DNA from: Laccaria trichodermophora
Lineage: Eukaryota; Basidiomycota; Agaricomycetes; Agaricales; Hydnangiaceae
Length of the DNA stretch: 64,000 nucleotides
Direction: 5' to 3'
Assembly: GCA_018417955.1 (NCBI GenBank)
Contig: JACTVC010000013.1
Span: 518,633-582,632, forward strand
Shown: positions 54,987-64,000 of the stretch, piece by piece
Numbering within the stretch: position 1 is the first letter of the stretch
How the letters are laid out: each line of letters opens with the position of its first letter
Notes under the pieces: model-generated
The model's database searches: none
What the model was told of the DNA's origin: nothing
The model's input: only the letters and a program-made list of their open reading frames with translations
Made by a program: the position numbers and the translations under genes

Positions 54987-57221
54987 CTACCTGGAAGGCA
55001 AAGTGACAACCGGCATATCAGGTGGAGAAAACACCTCCAGAAACCTAGACCCATTGCCATACTGCGGCTCAGGAGCCTGCAGGTGAAGGCGAGAAGAGGA
55101 ATATCCGTGCCCACCCCCGTATCCGCGATGTGAGGACGTCGGGGCTGGGAGCGGCGAAAATCCCCTCCTACGATCATCGTACCTCGCCCTCTCTCGATCC
55201 CGTTCCTTCTCCCTGTCTCCTTCCTCTCGTTTCCTGTCGCCGCCTCCCTCTCTTGCCTTGTCTCGTTCTCTGTCTCTGTCTCTATCTCTTCCTTTGTCCC
55301 TGTCCCTGTCTTCCCTCCCTCTGTCTCGATCTCGATCTCTTTCTCTTTCTCTGTCGCGCTCTTTCTCTGGCCGCTCGCGTTCCCTATCCCTTTCCCTATC
55401 CCTGTCTCGGTCCCTGTCCTTATCCCTGTCCCTGCCTTTCTCCCTATCCCTGTCTCTATCCCGCTCTCGTTCTGGATCTCGCGGGCGTTCCCTCTCTCTG
55501 TCTTTATCCCTCTCTCTATCCCTATCCCGATCCCGGTCTGAACGATATCCTCTGTACTTATCCCTCTCCCTCCCATCGTGCCCCCTCATATCCCTTTCAT
55601 CATACCTCCTCTCCCTGTCCCTGTCACTCTCATCATACCCCCTCTCCCTGTCCCTGTCCCTCTCCCGTCCATCATACCCTCTCTCCCTCTCCCTCCCACT
55701 CTCATACCCCCTCCGCGACCTATACTCCCTCTCCTTCTCCCTATCATACTCATCTCTATACCTCGCCTCCCGCTCCTTCCTACGCATCGTCGTCGGCGGG
55801 GGAATAAACTTGGGAGGCGGCGACGGCGATCTCCGTCCAAATTCAACAATGGTAGGCGGTGACCATCTTGTGGCAGGGATTTGAGGAAGAGCAGAGAGGG
55901 GTGCGTCTTCGGCTACTACGCGGCGTGGAGACTCGGGTCTGGGTGGCCGTGAGGGCGAGCGGGAGAGTGGGAGGCGGAGTCGTCTGGATGATGATGATGC
56001 TGCTGGTGCTATTGGAGATGGAGCTGGAAGGGGTGAAGTAGGTCTTCGTGGTTGAGATGGGGGAGGTGACGCCGGTCTTCTTCGTGGAGAGGGTTCTTTT
56101 CGTCGTGGTGATGGGTCTCTTCTTCGAGGTGATGGTTCTCTACGTCGTGGTGATGGGTCCCTTCGTCGTGGTGATGGTTCTCTACGTCGTGGTGATGGGT
56201 CTCGTCTTCGCGGTGATCCGTCCTTTCGCCGTGTTGGTGATGGGTCCCTCGTTGACGGCTTCCATCGGGGGGAAGGCTCCGTTCGTGATGGTCTGAGAGG
56301 CGAGGGGTCTCGTCGCGGAGAACGTTCACGCTGCGGTGATGTACGTCGTTGACGGTCGTTATACCATGTCATGTCGGATTTGTGACGAAGATGCTGCGAG
56401 CGTGGAGGAGGCTCTACACGATCCTGGCTCTTACTCCGGCCTCTTGGCTCAGATCTATTAGTCTAAGAGAAAAAATCGAGTAAGTTTATAAAATATGATC
56501 TCAGCATAAGAAAATAACACACTGGGGGTGCTGTCCAACTACTATTCGAGTTTTGGTACTTTGCAGCTCCATTGTGTGGTTTAGGCTTCAAGCTCTCGTG
56601 CCGTGTTAGTTCTGTAGCGCGGGGTTTAGGTACCTGTGGGCCCAGTGGTGACAATGGCACTCCAGTAAACGCTACTTTTGGGGAACTTTTGTACTTTTCT
56701 GTGGGTGAGGGAGACCGTGGTGTCGGAGGAAAAAAAGGGGGCGCAGCGCCTGTCTCCAGGGCATTCTAGAATACTTCAGTGTAAATGATGAGTTCTAAAC
56801 AATGCAAACAAGCTCACCTGTATCTCCTCAAGCAAACTACGGGCGTCCTTGACGAAGACCGCCGGTGAAAGACGCGACTTCTTCGACAGCTTGCCCAAAA
56901 CAGGCGCAGAGCGAGTCACTCTATACATGAATGCCATGAGTTTTTAATCAAAACCAACGCGTACGACACTCACTCATTCGCCCGTTCCCAAAGTTTATCT
57001 CTCAGCGCGCTATCCAGCCTGTCCTGGTTTCCTTCGAGGAGCCCCCAAGCTTGATTCAGGTAAGCATTCCCCTCCGAAATCATCAAGCTCTTCTCGTTCA
57101 TCACCGTGTCTGGTGAATTTGGGGGCTCTGCAGGTACTTTCTTGGACGTCCGCCGGCGAAGAAAGGAGAGTATGGACTCGTTGAATACATCATGAGGTCC
57201 CACTCGTTTAGATGGTGTCAT
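54987..57221 (-). CDS. Arg/Asp/Ser-rich SR-like protein (689 aa)
   Basis: Four exons on the minus strand: 57221-56974, 56920-56818, 56765-56523, 56462-54987; all junctions keep frame. The N-terminal ~115 residues are globular-looking (NESILSFLRRR, MISEGNAYLNQAWGLLEG). Then comes a Pro/Ser linker and, in the last exon, tandem RRRDPSPRRREPSP repeats followed by long runs of alternating Arg with Asp or Glu. The end is ordinary again (FSPPDMPVVTLPSR). Such RS/RD repeats are typical of splicing and mRNA-processing factors and suggest a nuclear, phosphorylated protein; there is no RRM or other RNA-binding domain. The start at 57221 is the first ATG giving a sensible N-terminus; an upstream exon is possible. 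Confidence 0.72.
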
Positions 57222-58023
57222 GGATGGGATATTGATGCCAATGGGTATATGAGAACGTGCTGGGCACGAGGTATATGTTGACGAGGCCTTCGCTGAGTTG
57301 TTGAGTCTCAGGGCGTTTTTGGCTATTGGTTGGATGGAAATAAATTTGAGTGGTAGTTTCGACCGTGTATAGGGCTTGCTCGTCGACGACAACGATGTCG
57401 GGGAGTAGCGATGGTGACTTCAAGTTGGATGGGACACCATCGTCTGATTCACAGCTTCCAATATATGAACAGCCAAACAAAAATACACAAAGGGGTGGGC
57501 AAGTTACAAATAACCACCACAGCGCGCCTTCGGGCGCAAATCCCGCTACTGCAATTAGGGGTTACAGAAAAAGGTCATCTATGTGACCGTCTGATGGCTA
57601 CGACTCGTAGCGGTAGTATTTAACATTGGAGAAGAAAATGTATTTTTTTGTAACGTGACCATCTACTTATTTTGTATTGGCTGCTCGTCGCCGACCGCTC
57701 GAAACTGTTGGTTTTGTTTTACGTTACAAAATTTGAATAACGCTGCTCGTCGCTCGGCCTTCGGCCAGCTCCTCGCAGCGGTAGACGGTGGAGGAACACG
57801 AGGAAGGAAAGGGTCGAACCCAAACCGAGTCACTCAGGGGGGCAAACATGGCTAAACTTACCCACGCAAGAGCTTTGGTGGCTCGTAGGATAAGACCCGC
57901 TAACTACGTAGCGGGCATTACTCAAATACACAGCAACGATGCTATGCAGGTCACATCCCCAGCTCAACTCCCATCCATCATCTTACATTCAGTCTCGACA
58001 ACAACAACGACTAGACTTGCGCG
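57222..58023. other. Intergenic with a short inverted repeat
   Basis: No gene is seen. An 11-base perfect inverted repeat (ttttgtaacgt about 57646-57656; acgttacaaaa about 57721-57731) encloses some 65 bases and could be the remains of a small element or a hairpin. The two sequence halves around it repeat ctgctcgtcg. Confidence 0.4.
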
Positions 58024-60029
58024 ATGCCGCACTTTGAGAACGCACAACTTCGTGATATCAAGGGAGGGACATTCTACGACGTCAAAGGCGACGCTCATGT
58101 GTCCATTGGAAGTAACTCTGGTAGGCGCTCAGAACCCTTCGTAGCCTGTAATAATACATCTTCCTAGCATTCGATCTTCTCCATCGTAACGTGGCCGAGA
58201 GCGCGTTTCATGACGCCAACGCTCGATTTCCACCGCCGAAATGCCATCCAGATACCCGGAAGGCTGTTATCAAGGAGATCATGACCTGGCATGCGGGTGA
58301 CACAGTCACTCAACACACCTTGGCTGCGGAACCTCTACCTCGCGCATCTGAACGTCGATTTTATGCTGCAGCAGGCAGAACATTGCGACCACGCGCGAGA
58401 TTACTCCCAGTCGCCATTGAGCGACCACGCACCGGGATATATAATAGAACTGATGATGAGAGCGACAGTTCGTCGGTTTCGCTATCACTGCCGCGCCCGC
58501 TCTTACCGCCGTGTTCGCATTCGCTCTCACTGGCGCGTTCGCCCTCGCTGCCGCGCGTTCGCTCTCACCCCCCCTTTGGCCCTCACTGTCGCCTTCGCCT
58601 TCACTTTCCCCTTCGGTGCCTCCACCACCACTGTCCCCTCCGCCACGACGGCCTCCTTCACCACCACTGTCCCCTCCGCCACGACGGCCTCCTTCATCAT
58701 CACTGTCCCCTTCGCCAGTAGCCGACGGCGACAATGGAAAGCACAAGAAATCGATTCTCTGGTTGCACGCCCCAGCGGGGGCCGGCAAATCAGCCATAGC
58801 CCAATCCATTGCAGAGTTATGCTGTTCCGCAAAACCTTCATCCCTAGCTGCAAGCTTCTTCTTTTCGCGCAATGTTGCGGAGAGGAACACTGAAAAATAT
58901 CTGGTGGCAACCCTGGCATACCAAATTGCAGTCTCCATACCGGCGACGAGACCCTTCATTGAGAATGTCGTTCAGCAAGACCCAAGTATATTCTCTCGTT
59001 CTCTGGAGGCCCAGTTCACTAAGCTTATTGCTGAGCCAGTTGTCCAAGCTGCTGTTGTAGACTCTTCTGGATCTCAGTCACCTACCCTGATCCTGCTTGA
59101 TGGTCTTGATGAGTGCATCGGCAACAATGATGGTGAGGAGAAGCAATGTGCCATCATCAAGGCAATCTATACCTCCCTGACTTGTTTTGACATTTCCCTT
59201 CAATTTCTCATTGCCAGTCGCCCAGAGCCCCACATATAACATTTTCAAACAGCCTGACATTCTCTCAATTTCCCATCATCTTGAACTTGATGACTCTTTT
59301 AATCCTGATCAAGATATTGAGACTTTCCTGCAAGCTGAATTTTTCCGCATCTGTGCATATCATCCATCTATGGTTTCTATTACTTGCTGGCCAGACAAGG
59401 CTGTCCTGAAGCATCTTGTTCATGAATCATCTCAACAATTCATTTATGCTGCAACTGTCATTAAATTTGTTGGTGACCCACGGCACAATCCTATTCAACG
59501 ATTGGACTTGGTTCTAAAGCCCTATGCTAAAACACTATCTGGACCCTCACCATTCACCAATCTTGATACTTTGTATCACCAAGTTCTAGACACTGTGCAA
59601 CCTGAACATGTTGATGCTATCCTCACTATCTTTAGCCTTGCCCTTCGGAATAAGCAATGGGCTGGGCCCACATTAGCTGCCATTGCAAATATTATGGCCA
59701 TATCTGTTCAAGATCTACACTTACTGCTCTATGACTTACACTCCATTGTCAAGATTTCTGGCATTGATTCACGGCTTGAATTCTTTCATGCATCATTCCC
59801 TAGCTTTTTGGAAAGTGAAGCTCGGGCTGGACCTTACTATATCAGTGAGAGAGGCATGTGTGCTCAGGTTATCCAACGTCTCTTGCAGGTGTTACTTGAC
59901 CAGCACTGTGATTGTACAATCAACCCCAGGTTCTGCCATCATGCAGGTGCTTGCAGGTCATGGTACCATTATCTTTCAGTGTGGAGCCTACTCCAAGACT
60001 TTTTGACTATCTTGAACAGTTCTTGGTAA
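58024..60029 (+). pseudogene. NACHT-type NTPase gene broken by a frameshift
   Basis: Exons: 58024-58120, 58168-58296, then after a 422-base intron from 58719 onward. Exon 1 has the agaric NLR start (Gly-Gly-Thr-Phe-Tyr-Asp-Val...Gly-Asp-Ala-His). Exon 2 has RFPPPKCHPDTRKAV. The third part has the P-loop APAGAGKSAIAQSIAE and Walker B LILLDGLDEC, with sensor-like LIASRPEPH. At 59234-59240 the frame breaks: the next base tripl­et is TAA, while the expected continuation (IFKQPDILSISHHLELDDS) goes on in another frame, so one base was lost or two were added relative to a working gene. By family knowledge such proteins are fungal innate-immunity or incompatibility sensors. It may be a pseudogene or an assembly error. 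The end is uncertain because two frames look coding near 59900-60080. Confidence 0.7.
58620..58716. repeat. ~36-bp tandem repeat in the NTPase gene intron
   Basis: Nearly three copies of a C-rich unit (accaccactgtcccctccgc plus more, with a 33-base first copy). It lies in the unusually long intron between the N-terminal part and the P-loop and supplies its pyrimidine tract before the acceptor at 58718. Confidence 0.8.
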
Positions 60030-60190
60030 AGGTCTCAAAAGACCTTGACTCTGATCTCAATGTGCATCAGGATATTATGGGTATCAAATTCCATTTTTGT
60101 GCAATAGTCTCTGTTATTATTTGGCTTCAATCCTGTGTGAGCCACCTTATTTTTGCAGATTTATTTGAGAAGCACTAAAATCAATTTCAG

Positions 60191-61000
60191 CTGGATCTTC
60201 CTTGTACACTCCCAAACTCTGGATGGAAAATTCTTGATGGATTCCTTGGACTATTTGACAAGACATGCAAGAGATTGATTCACATGGCTATGATTCGTGT
60301 GGCTCATAGGACTGGTCAACCAACTTGTCTCTCAGATGTTCTTATTTCACTGTCTTTCTACATGGTGTGGTGTCAAATTTCAAAATCGAGATACATAGAC
60401 TCAGAAACCCTCAAGGTCCTTATGGACAGGATATATTCATCTAAAAGCCTTCCTTCTGATTCAGACATGCAAAATTTGAACCAGTCTATCTTTTTTATGT
60501 TTGATTATCTTGATTTCAAGAAAACAAGGGAAGCAAATGATGTACTGGAGGAATTTTTTGCAGATCCCTCACGCTCTGCCGAATTCTTTCTTGGCCATCT
60601 CCATACACAGATGGCTCTATGGTCCCTCACCTCTCTGACTCAGGACTCCTCAAAATCTGTTGCCAATCCACCTTTGCCATTGTGTGAGGAGAAAAGCATC
60701 TATAGGTTACATCACTCAATCTGTGTATACCACCTCTCTCATGCCTTCATTTTATCACCAGTTCTAGTTGATTTTCCTACAATTGGCTCAACAAAACAGA
60801 GGTGTGAAACCAAAGGGCTGATCGGGACTTCTCGACAAAGGCATGAGTGCGAGATGGCGGCGGAGAATATCCGGGGTACGCGGGAGAGAGATAGTAAAGT
60901 GGTGCCGCGAGGCGACACCACGTGGAGGATATCCTGTGACCCAGGAACTGGGGCGCGGTCACCCGGCGCAGGACTCTTGTATCCTGGAGGGGAGGCATAA
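60191..61000 (+). CDS. Probable C-terminal exon of the NTPase gene
   Basis: Follows an acceptor (aatttcag, ending 60190) and is open for 270 codons. The first ~200 residues read like normal protein (LPNSGWKILDGFLGLFDKTC, LNQSIFFMFDYLDFKKT) and have no domain I know. From about 60803 the composition changes (Gly/Arg-rich, repeated short frames), so translation probably runs into unrelated, perhaps repeat-derived sequence. It is likely the end of the preceding gene or a separate remnant. Confidence 0.4.
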   Translation: MDLPCTLPNSGWKILDGFLGLFDKTCKRLIHMAMIRVAHRTGQPTCLSDVLISLSFYMVWCQISKSRYIDSETLKVLMDRIYSSKSLPSDSDMQNLNQSIFFMFDYLDFKKTREANDVLEEFFADPSRSAEFFLGHLHTQMALWSLTSLTQDSSKSVANPPLPLCEEKSIYRLHHSICVYHLSHAFILSPVLVDFPTIGSTKQRCETKGLIGTSRQRHECEMAAENIRGTRERDSKVVPRGDTTWRISCDPGTGARSPGAGLLYPGGEA

Positions 61001-61767
61001 GGCTGCCTAGCCGTATAGAAATGGGGTGACTCCGTCCACATGTAATGTATAATGTGGTTGCAAAGTGAGTATATTTGTTGAGAATACGATACTATACAGA
61101 ATGGAAACAAATATATGTAAATACGATGGTTCTAGATCACGCAACGAGTATGTGTTACTACGCCGTTACAAAGCCCCCCCGTGAGATTGGAGCATCGTCC
61201 GGGAATGGACCTTATATCACATAGTGTAGTTCGAGTCTCCCGTTCGTGTCGTCTTCCTTTTTCTTGTTTTCATGTAAGATTTCTATTTCTTCCCTGCATC
61301 GTCCTTGACTTGATCTTTCATAATGGTGTTGGACGGCTATGCAACAGAGTTGCATTGGTCGCCCCAGGACTTCTCTGCTGTCGTCCCTCCTTTAACGTTC
61401 AAGGGTTGAAGGACATTCACCACAAGGAATCTCAAGGGATGTCTGGAGTTTGCGAAGGAAGAGGGGTGGTCACATCTATACCAGACAAGTGTAATGCGAT
61501 TGGTAGTGGTATATTCTTGGCTAAAGTAGGCAGGGTGGACACAGCCAACTGAAGGCAATTGATTCTTCCACCAAGTCACAGGGAGCTGGAACGTTGGAGG
61601 AAGCGGTGTACGGGTCGCAACATCGCGGTGTTTCTTGCATCCAGGCCAGATTTCACGCACAGTTCATAGGTAGCCATGTATGCCATGTTCGCGCCAGGCG
61701 GCAGCGGGACATTTATACCGTGCTCTTATAGTCACTAAAGCATGAGTGACTGAGGGCAGAGAGGCGA
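61001..61767. other. Intergenic; possible LTR fragment at the left end
   Basis: 60803-61170 begins tgtgaaacc and ends gccgttaca, with an internal TATA-like gtatagaaatgg and polyA-like aatgtataatg, as in a solo LTR of about 370 bases, but I find no target-site duplication. No gene is seen in the rest. Confidence 0.25.
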
Positions 61768-62773
61768 CTAGTCGCATTGTTTTACTAGTGGGTAAAGGGA
61801 GTATGGAGAGGTGAATCGGTAGATTCCGGTTGCTGGAAACAAGGAATCGTTCCAGAAATAGCGAATGACACCCTGGACGATGGTGGTGAATTGGGGGAGG
61901 TAGAGTACGATGATCTGAGGGTCGGCTTCTGTCAAGAGATGAAAGGGCATGTGGATAACGATTTCGGGGGGGAGCAGGAAGAGTTGGCAGTCGACAGCGA
62001 AATCGTGGCAAATGGCACCAAGTATGGTGACTTCGTTCCGATCGAGGCAAGGTCCAGCGAGAACTGCAAGATTGTTGAAGTCCTTGAAGGATCAGTCCCT
62101 GAGTTGATGATCCGATTACCGGGGCTCCAGGCTCCGGTGTATCATTATTCTGAACTTGTCCAACGTCGAAGGAATTCAACCACTGAGCTCGTTTCGTCGA
62201 TTCCCTTCCTAACCAGGAACTTTGACTTAATTCATCCTCTGTTCCAGGTAATGGCTTCATGGCTAACCGCAATCTGCTCATTTCAGTGACCATCACGATT
62301 GGGAGGGATACGAATTTCTTTGATGTTGGCGTTTTATAGAGTTTCGAGTCAAGCAAGGAGAATCCGCAAAGTCTAGCACCGTAGGGATTCTTTCCGCAAT
62401 GCAGGGAACCATCCACTAATTCTTCTAGACTATTAGCCATGGGAAGTTGCTTGGCGATGCAAGGAGTCGGTTCATCTACTGTCGTAACTTCAGGACTTCC
62501 AAGTTCGCTCGTATCCAAGAGTTCTGGCTCTACAGATGGAACAACAGGAACACTGATCTCGATATTCATCGGATCGTCCGTTTCCCCATCAGCGCTTACG
62601 CTATCCAGGTCATCCACACAGTCAGGTTTAGAACAATGATTATAGTCTCTAATATGATCTTTAACGTCCAGCATAAACTTGAAGCGAGGTAGCCTGAGAG
62701 AGACTCGGAAGGGAAATTCTCTCGTTCTGTTAGGAGGGATTTCCCACTTTGCGTTCATCATTATAGACTGCAC
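61768..62773 (-). CDS. Unrecognised minus-strand gene, probably spliced
   Basis: From an ATG at 62773 the frame reads like protein for about 190 codons (FPFRVSLRLPRFKFMLDVKD, VVPSVEPELLDTSELGSPE, SKKFVSLPIVMVTEMSRLRL). Around 62100 the coding character moves to another frame, which runs to a TAG at 61768 and reads RNEVTILGAICHDFAVDCQL, then PEIVIHMPFHLL and TTIVQGVIRYFW. An acceptor-like cttcaag near 62075 could start the second part; I cannot fix the donor. So this is one spliced gene or a frameshifted remnant. I do not recognise the family. Confidence 0.4.
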
Positions 62774-62803
62774 GCTATCGTGACACCAGCACGGGGGTAT
62801 GTG

Positions 62804-63949
62804 TCACTCCTTGGCTAGGTTCAAAAGAGCAGTTCTGGGGTGTGAATCTAGACTCAGGGAGTTGGAATCCGAAACAGATTCATTTTCCATGGGAGCTTTC
62901 TTTGATACCTGACCGCCAGGAACCCAGACCAGATCCAGCGAAGCCGTGGTATCGGGCAGAACCAAATTGCTTCGTGTGGTGGCTAATATATTGCAGTCAT
63001 TGTAACTCCAGCCATTGTAACTCCAGCAATTAAGGCAGGCGTTCAATCTAGAGATGAATGCGATTGAGATCACTAAAGCAGCGTGCAGATTGCGCTTAAG
63101 AGAGTAGCCTCTGTACCAATGGAAACATGGAACATGTTCTTCCAAGTATCGTAGGTTTTGACATCCTTCTGCCTTCATAGAACTAGTCACTTGAGATGGA
63201 GATGACTGTGGTCGTAAAACTAGGTCTTGTCTGTGTCTGATACGTTCTTGACTCTCCGTTGCACAGTTAATGGCAAACGAGTACTTTCCACAGTCTTGCA
63301 GGGAATCTATGTCCTCAGAGGGGGAAACCCTTGTGCAGATTTCCTTGTTCCATGAAGGGCAGCGTAGATATTGGGACCAACGATAGGTGCCCAGCACTTT
63401 GCAGAGGAGTTTTGTCCTCTCAACTACTTGATTTAGACATAGAGGCCTGTTCGCGTAACTCTGTTCTCCCGAATCCGTCTGGTCCGTTATCATGTTCGAT
63501 ATAGCAGCGTAAATCAGTTGTAAAAGGGTTTGTAAGGACTTTAGTAGCCGCAAGTACAACCTGGTCTGATGATTCGTTCTGATATTCAGGTAGACATCAT
63601 AGATAAGAGATTCCGTCTTGATACCCTTATTCATGGTAGGGCAGAGGGGCAATCCTCGTAGTCGCGCTATTCCGTAGCGGCGTGATTCCGTGTGCGTGCT
63701 CTGAGTCCCGAATTTGTATACCCAGTGTAGCGCCAACCTAATCTTAAGGTTCGCCGTGCACGGTTGAGTTTTCCATCCGGTGTTCATATGGTACAGTAGA
63801 CGTCCATTGCGCCTTCCCTTGGAATAGATCCTGAGCCTGGTCGTTTTCTGAATGAATTTCTCCACAGTGTAGCAAGGGGTTGGAGGTTTGTCTGTTTCGT
63901 GACTTTCCACTAATTCTTTAAACTCGGTCGGACTCGGACCTATGGTCAT
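62804..63949 (-). CDS. Hypothetical minus-strand protein (381 aa)
   Basis: Open for 381 codons from an ATG at 63949, far longer than expected by chance at this base composition. Readable parts are PTPCYTVEKFIQKTTRLRIY, LYLRLLKSLQTLLQLIYAAI and NLRYLEEHVPCFHWYRGYSL, with a duplicated WSYNGWSYN. Cys and Arg are frequent. No domain recognised; it could be a fragment of a larger gene extending past the window edge or a decayed element. It lies just upstream of, and in the same direction as, the gene at 61768-62773, about 30 bases apart, so both may be parts of one gene. Confidence 0.4.
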   Translation of the reverse strand: MTIGPSPTEFKELVESHETDKPPTPCYTVEKFIQKTTRLRIYSKGRRNGRLLYHMNTGWKTQPCTANLKIRLALHWVYKFGTQSTHTESRRYGIARLRGLPLCPTMNKGIKTESLIYDVYLNIRTNHQTRLYLRLLKSLQTLLQLIYAAISNMITDQTDSGEQSYANRPLCLNQVVERTKLLCKVLGTYRWSQYLRCPSWNKEICTRVSPSEDIDSLQDCGKYSFAINCATESQERIRHRQDLVLRPQSSPSQVTSSMKAEGCQNLRYLEEHVPCFHWYRGYSLKRNLHAALVISIAFISRLNACLNCWSYNGWSYNDCNILATTRSNLVLPDTTASLDLVWVPGGQVSKKAPMENESVSDSNSLSLDSHPRTALLNLAKE

Positions 63950-64000
63950 AGATAGTAGCGATCGCTTTGTCCGGTTCTCATTCGTCGATAACTTAGATAA

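Noticed and set aside
55130..55884. Long plus-strand frames opposite the SR-like gene
   Set aside because: They are the complements of Arg/Asp/Glu codon repeats on the minus strand. The minus strand has the consistent splicing.

Overview
The window looks like nuclear DNA of a mushroom-forming basidiomycete (Agaricomycete). The reasons are dense, short introns of about 45-90 bases with GT...AG ends, many F-box proteins of the agaric type (a Leu-Pro-x-Glu-Ile core followed by Trp-Arg and Trp motifs), a NACHT-type NTPase, a fused gephyrin-type molybdenum cofactor protein and a GUP1-type MBOAT acyltransferase. All spliced models were built by eye from reading frame, splice signals and comparison between copies. 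There is no transcript support.

Layout. 0-10.4 kb: two paralogous minus-strand F-box genes, a Ser/Pro-rich membrane-anchored protein, an ASCH/PUA-like protein and a 745-bp element with long terminal inverted repeats. 10.4-12.9 kb: a complete nine-exon MoaB/MogA-MoeA fusion with a His-rich linker. 13-17.2 kb and 30.3-34.8 kb: two copies of a segment of about 4.2 kb, each carrying a leucine-rich protein gene followed by an F-box gene. A third remnant lies at 43.4 kb. 18.8-28.5 kb: four tandem copies of a seven-exon gene whose protein contains the same module twice. Three of the four copies have a GC-AG intron between the modules, and all four have a 12-base exon. 35.9-38 kb: a nine-exon multi-pass membrane protein. 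39-39.6 kb: minus-strand exons with an in-frame stop.

40.3-48.3 kb: a tandem duplication of a ZZ-finger gene, interrupted between the copies by an F-box remnant, a PHD-like finger gene fragment and two related inverted-repeat elements. One of these elements has a matching empty site in the sister duplicate. 48.4-57.2 kb: ordinary single-copy genes: a RING finger protein, a GUP1-like acyltransferase, a FAD monooxygenase and an Arg/Asp/Ser-rich SR-like protein. 58-61 kb: a NACHT NTPase gene broken by a frameshift. 61.8-64 kb: unrecognised minus-strand reading frames.

The single-copy genes are metabolic or housekeeping (cofactor synthesis, lipid remodelling, ubiquitination, RNA-associated). The rest is a fast-evolving accessory region shaped by tandem and segmental duplication and by small transposable elements. 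The most interesting parts are the two-module tandem gene array and the inverted-repeat element family with its natural empty site.
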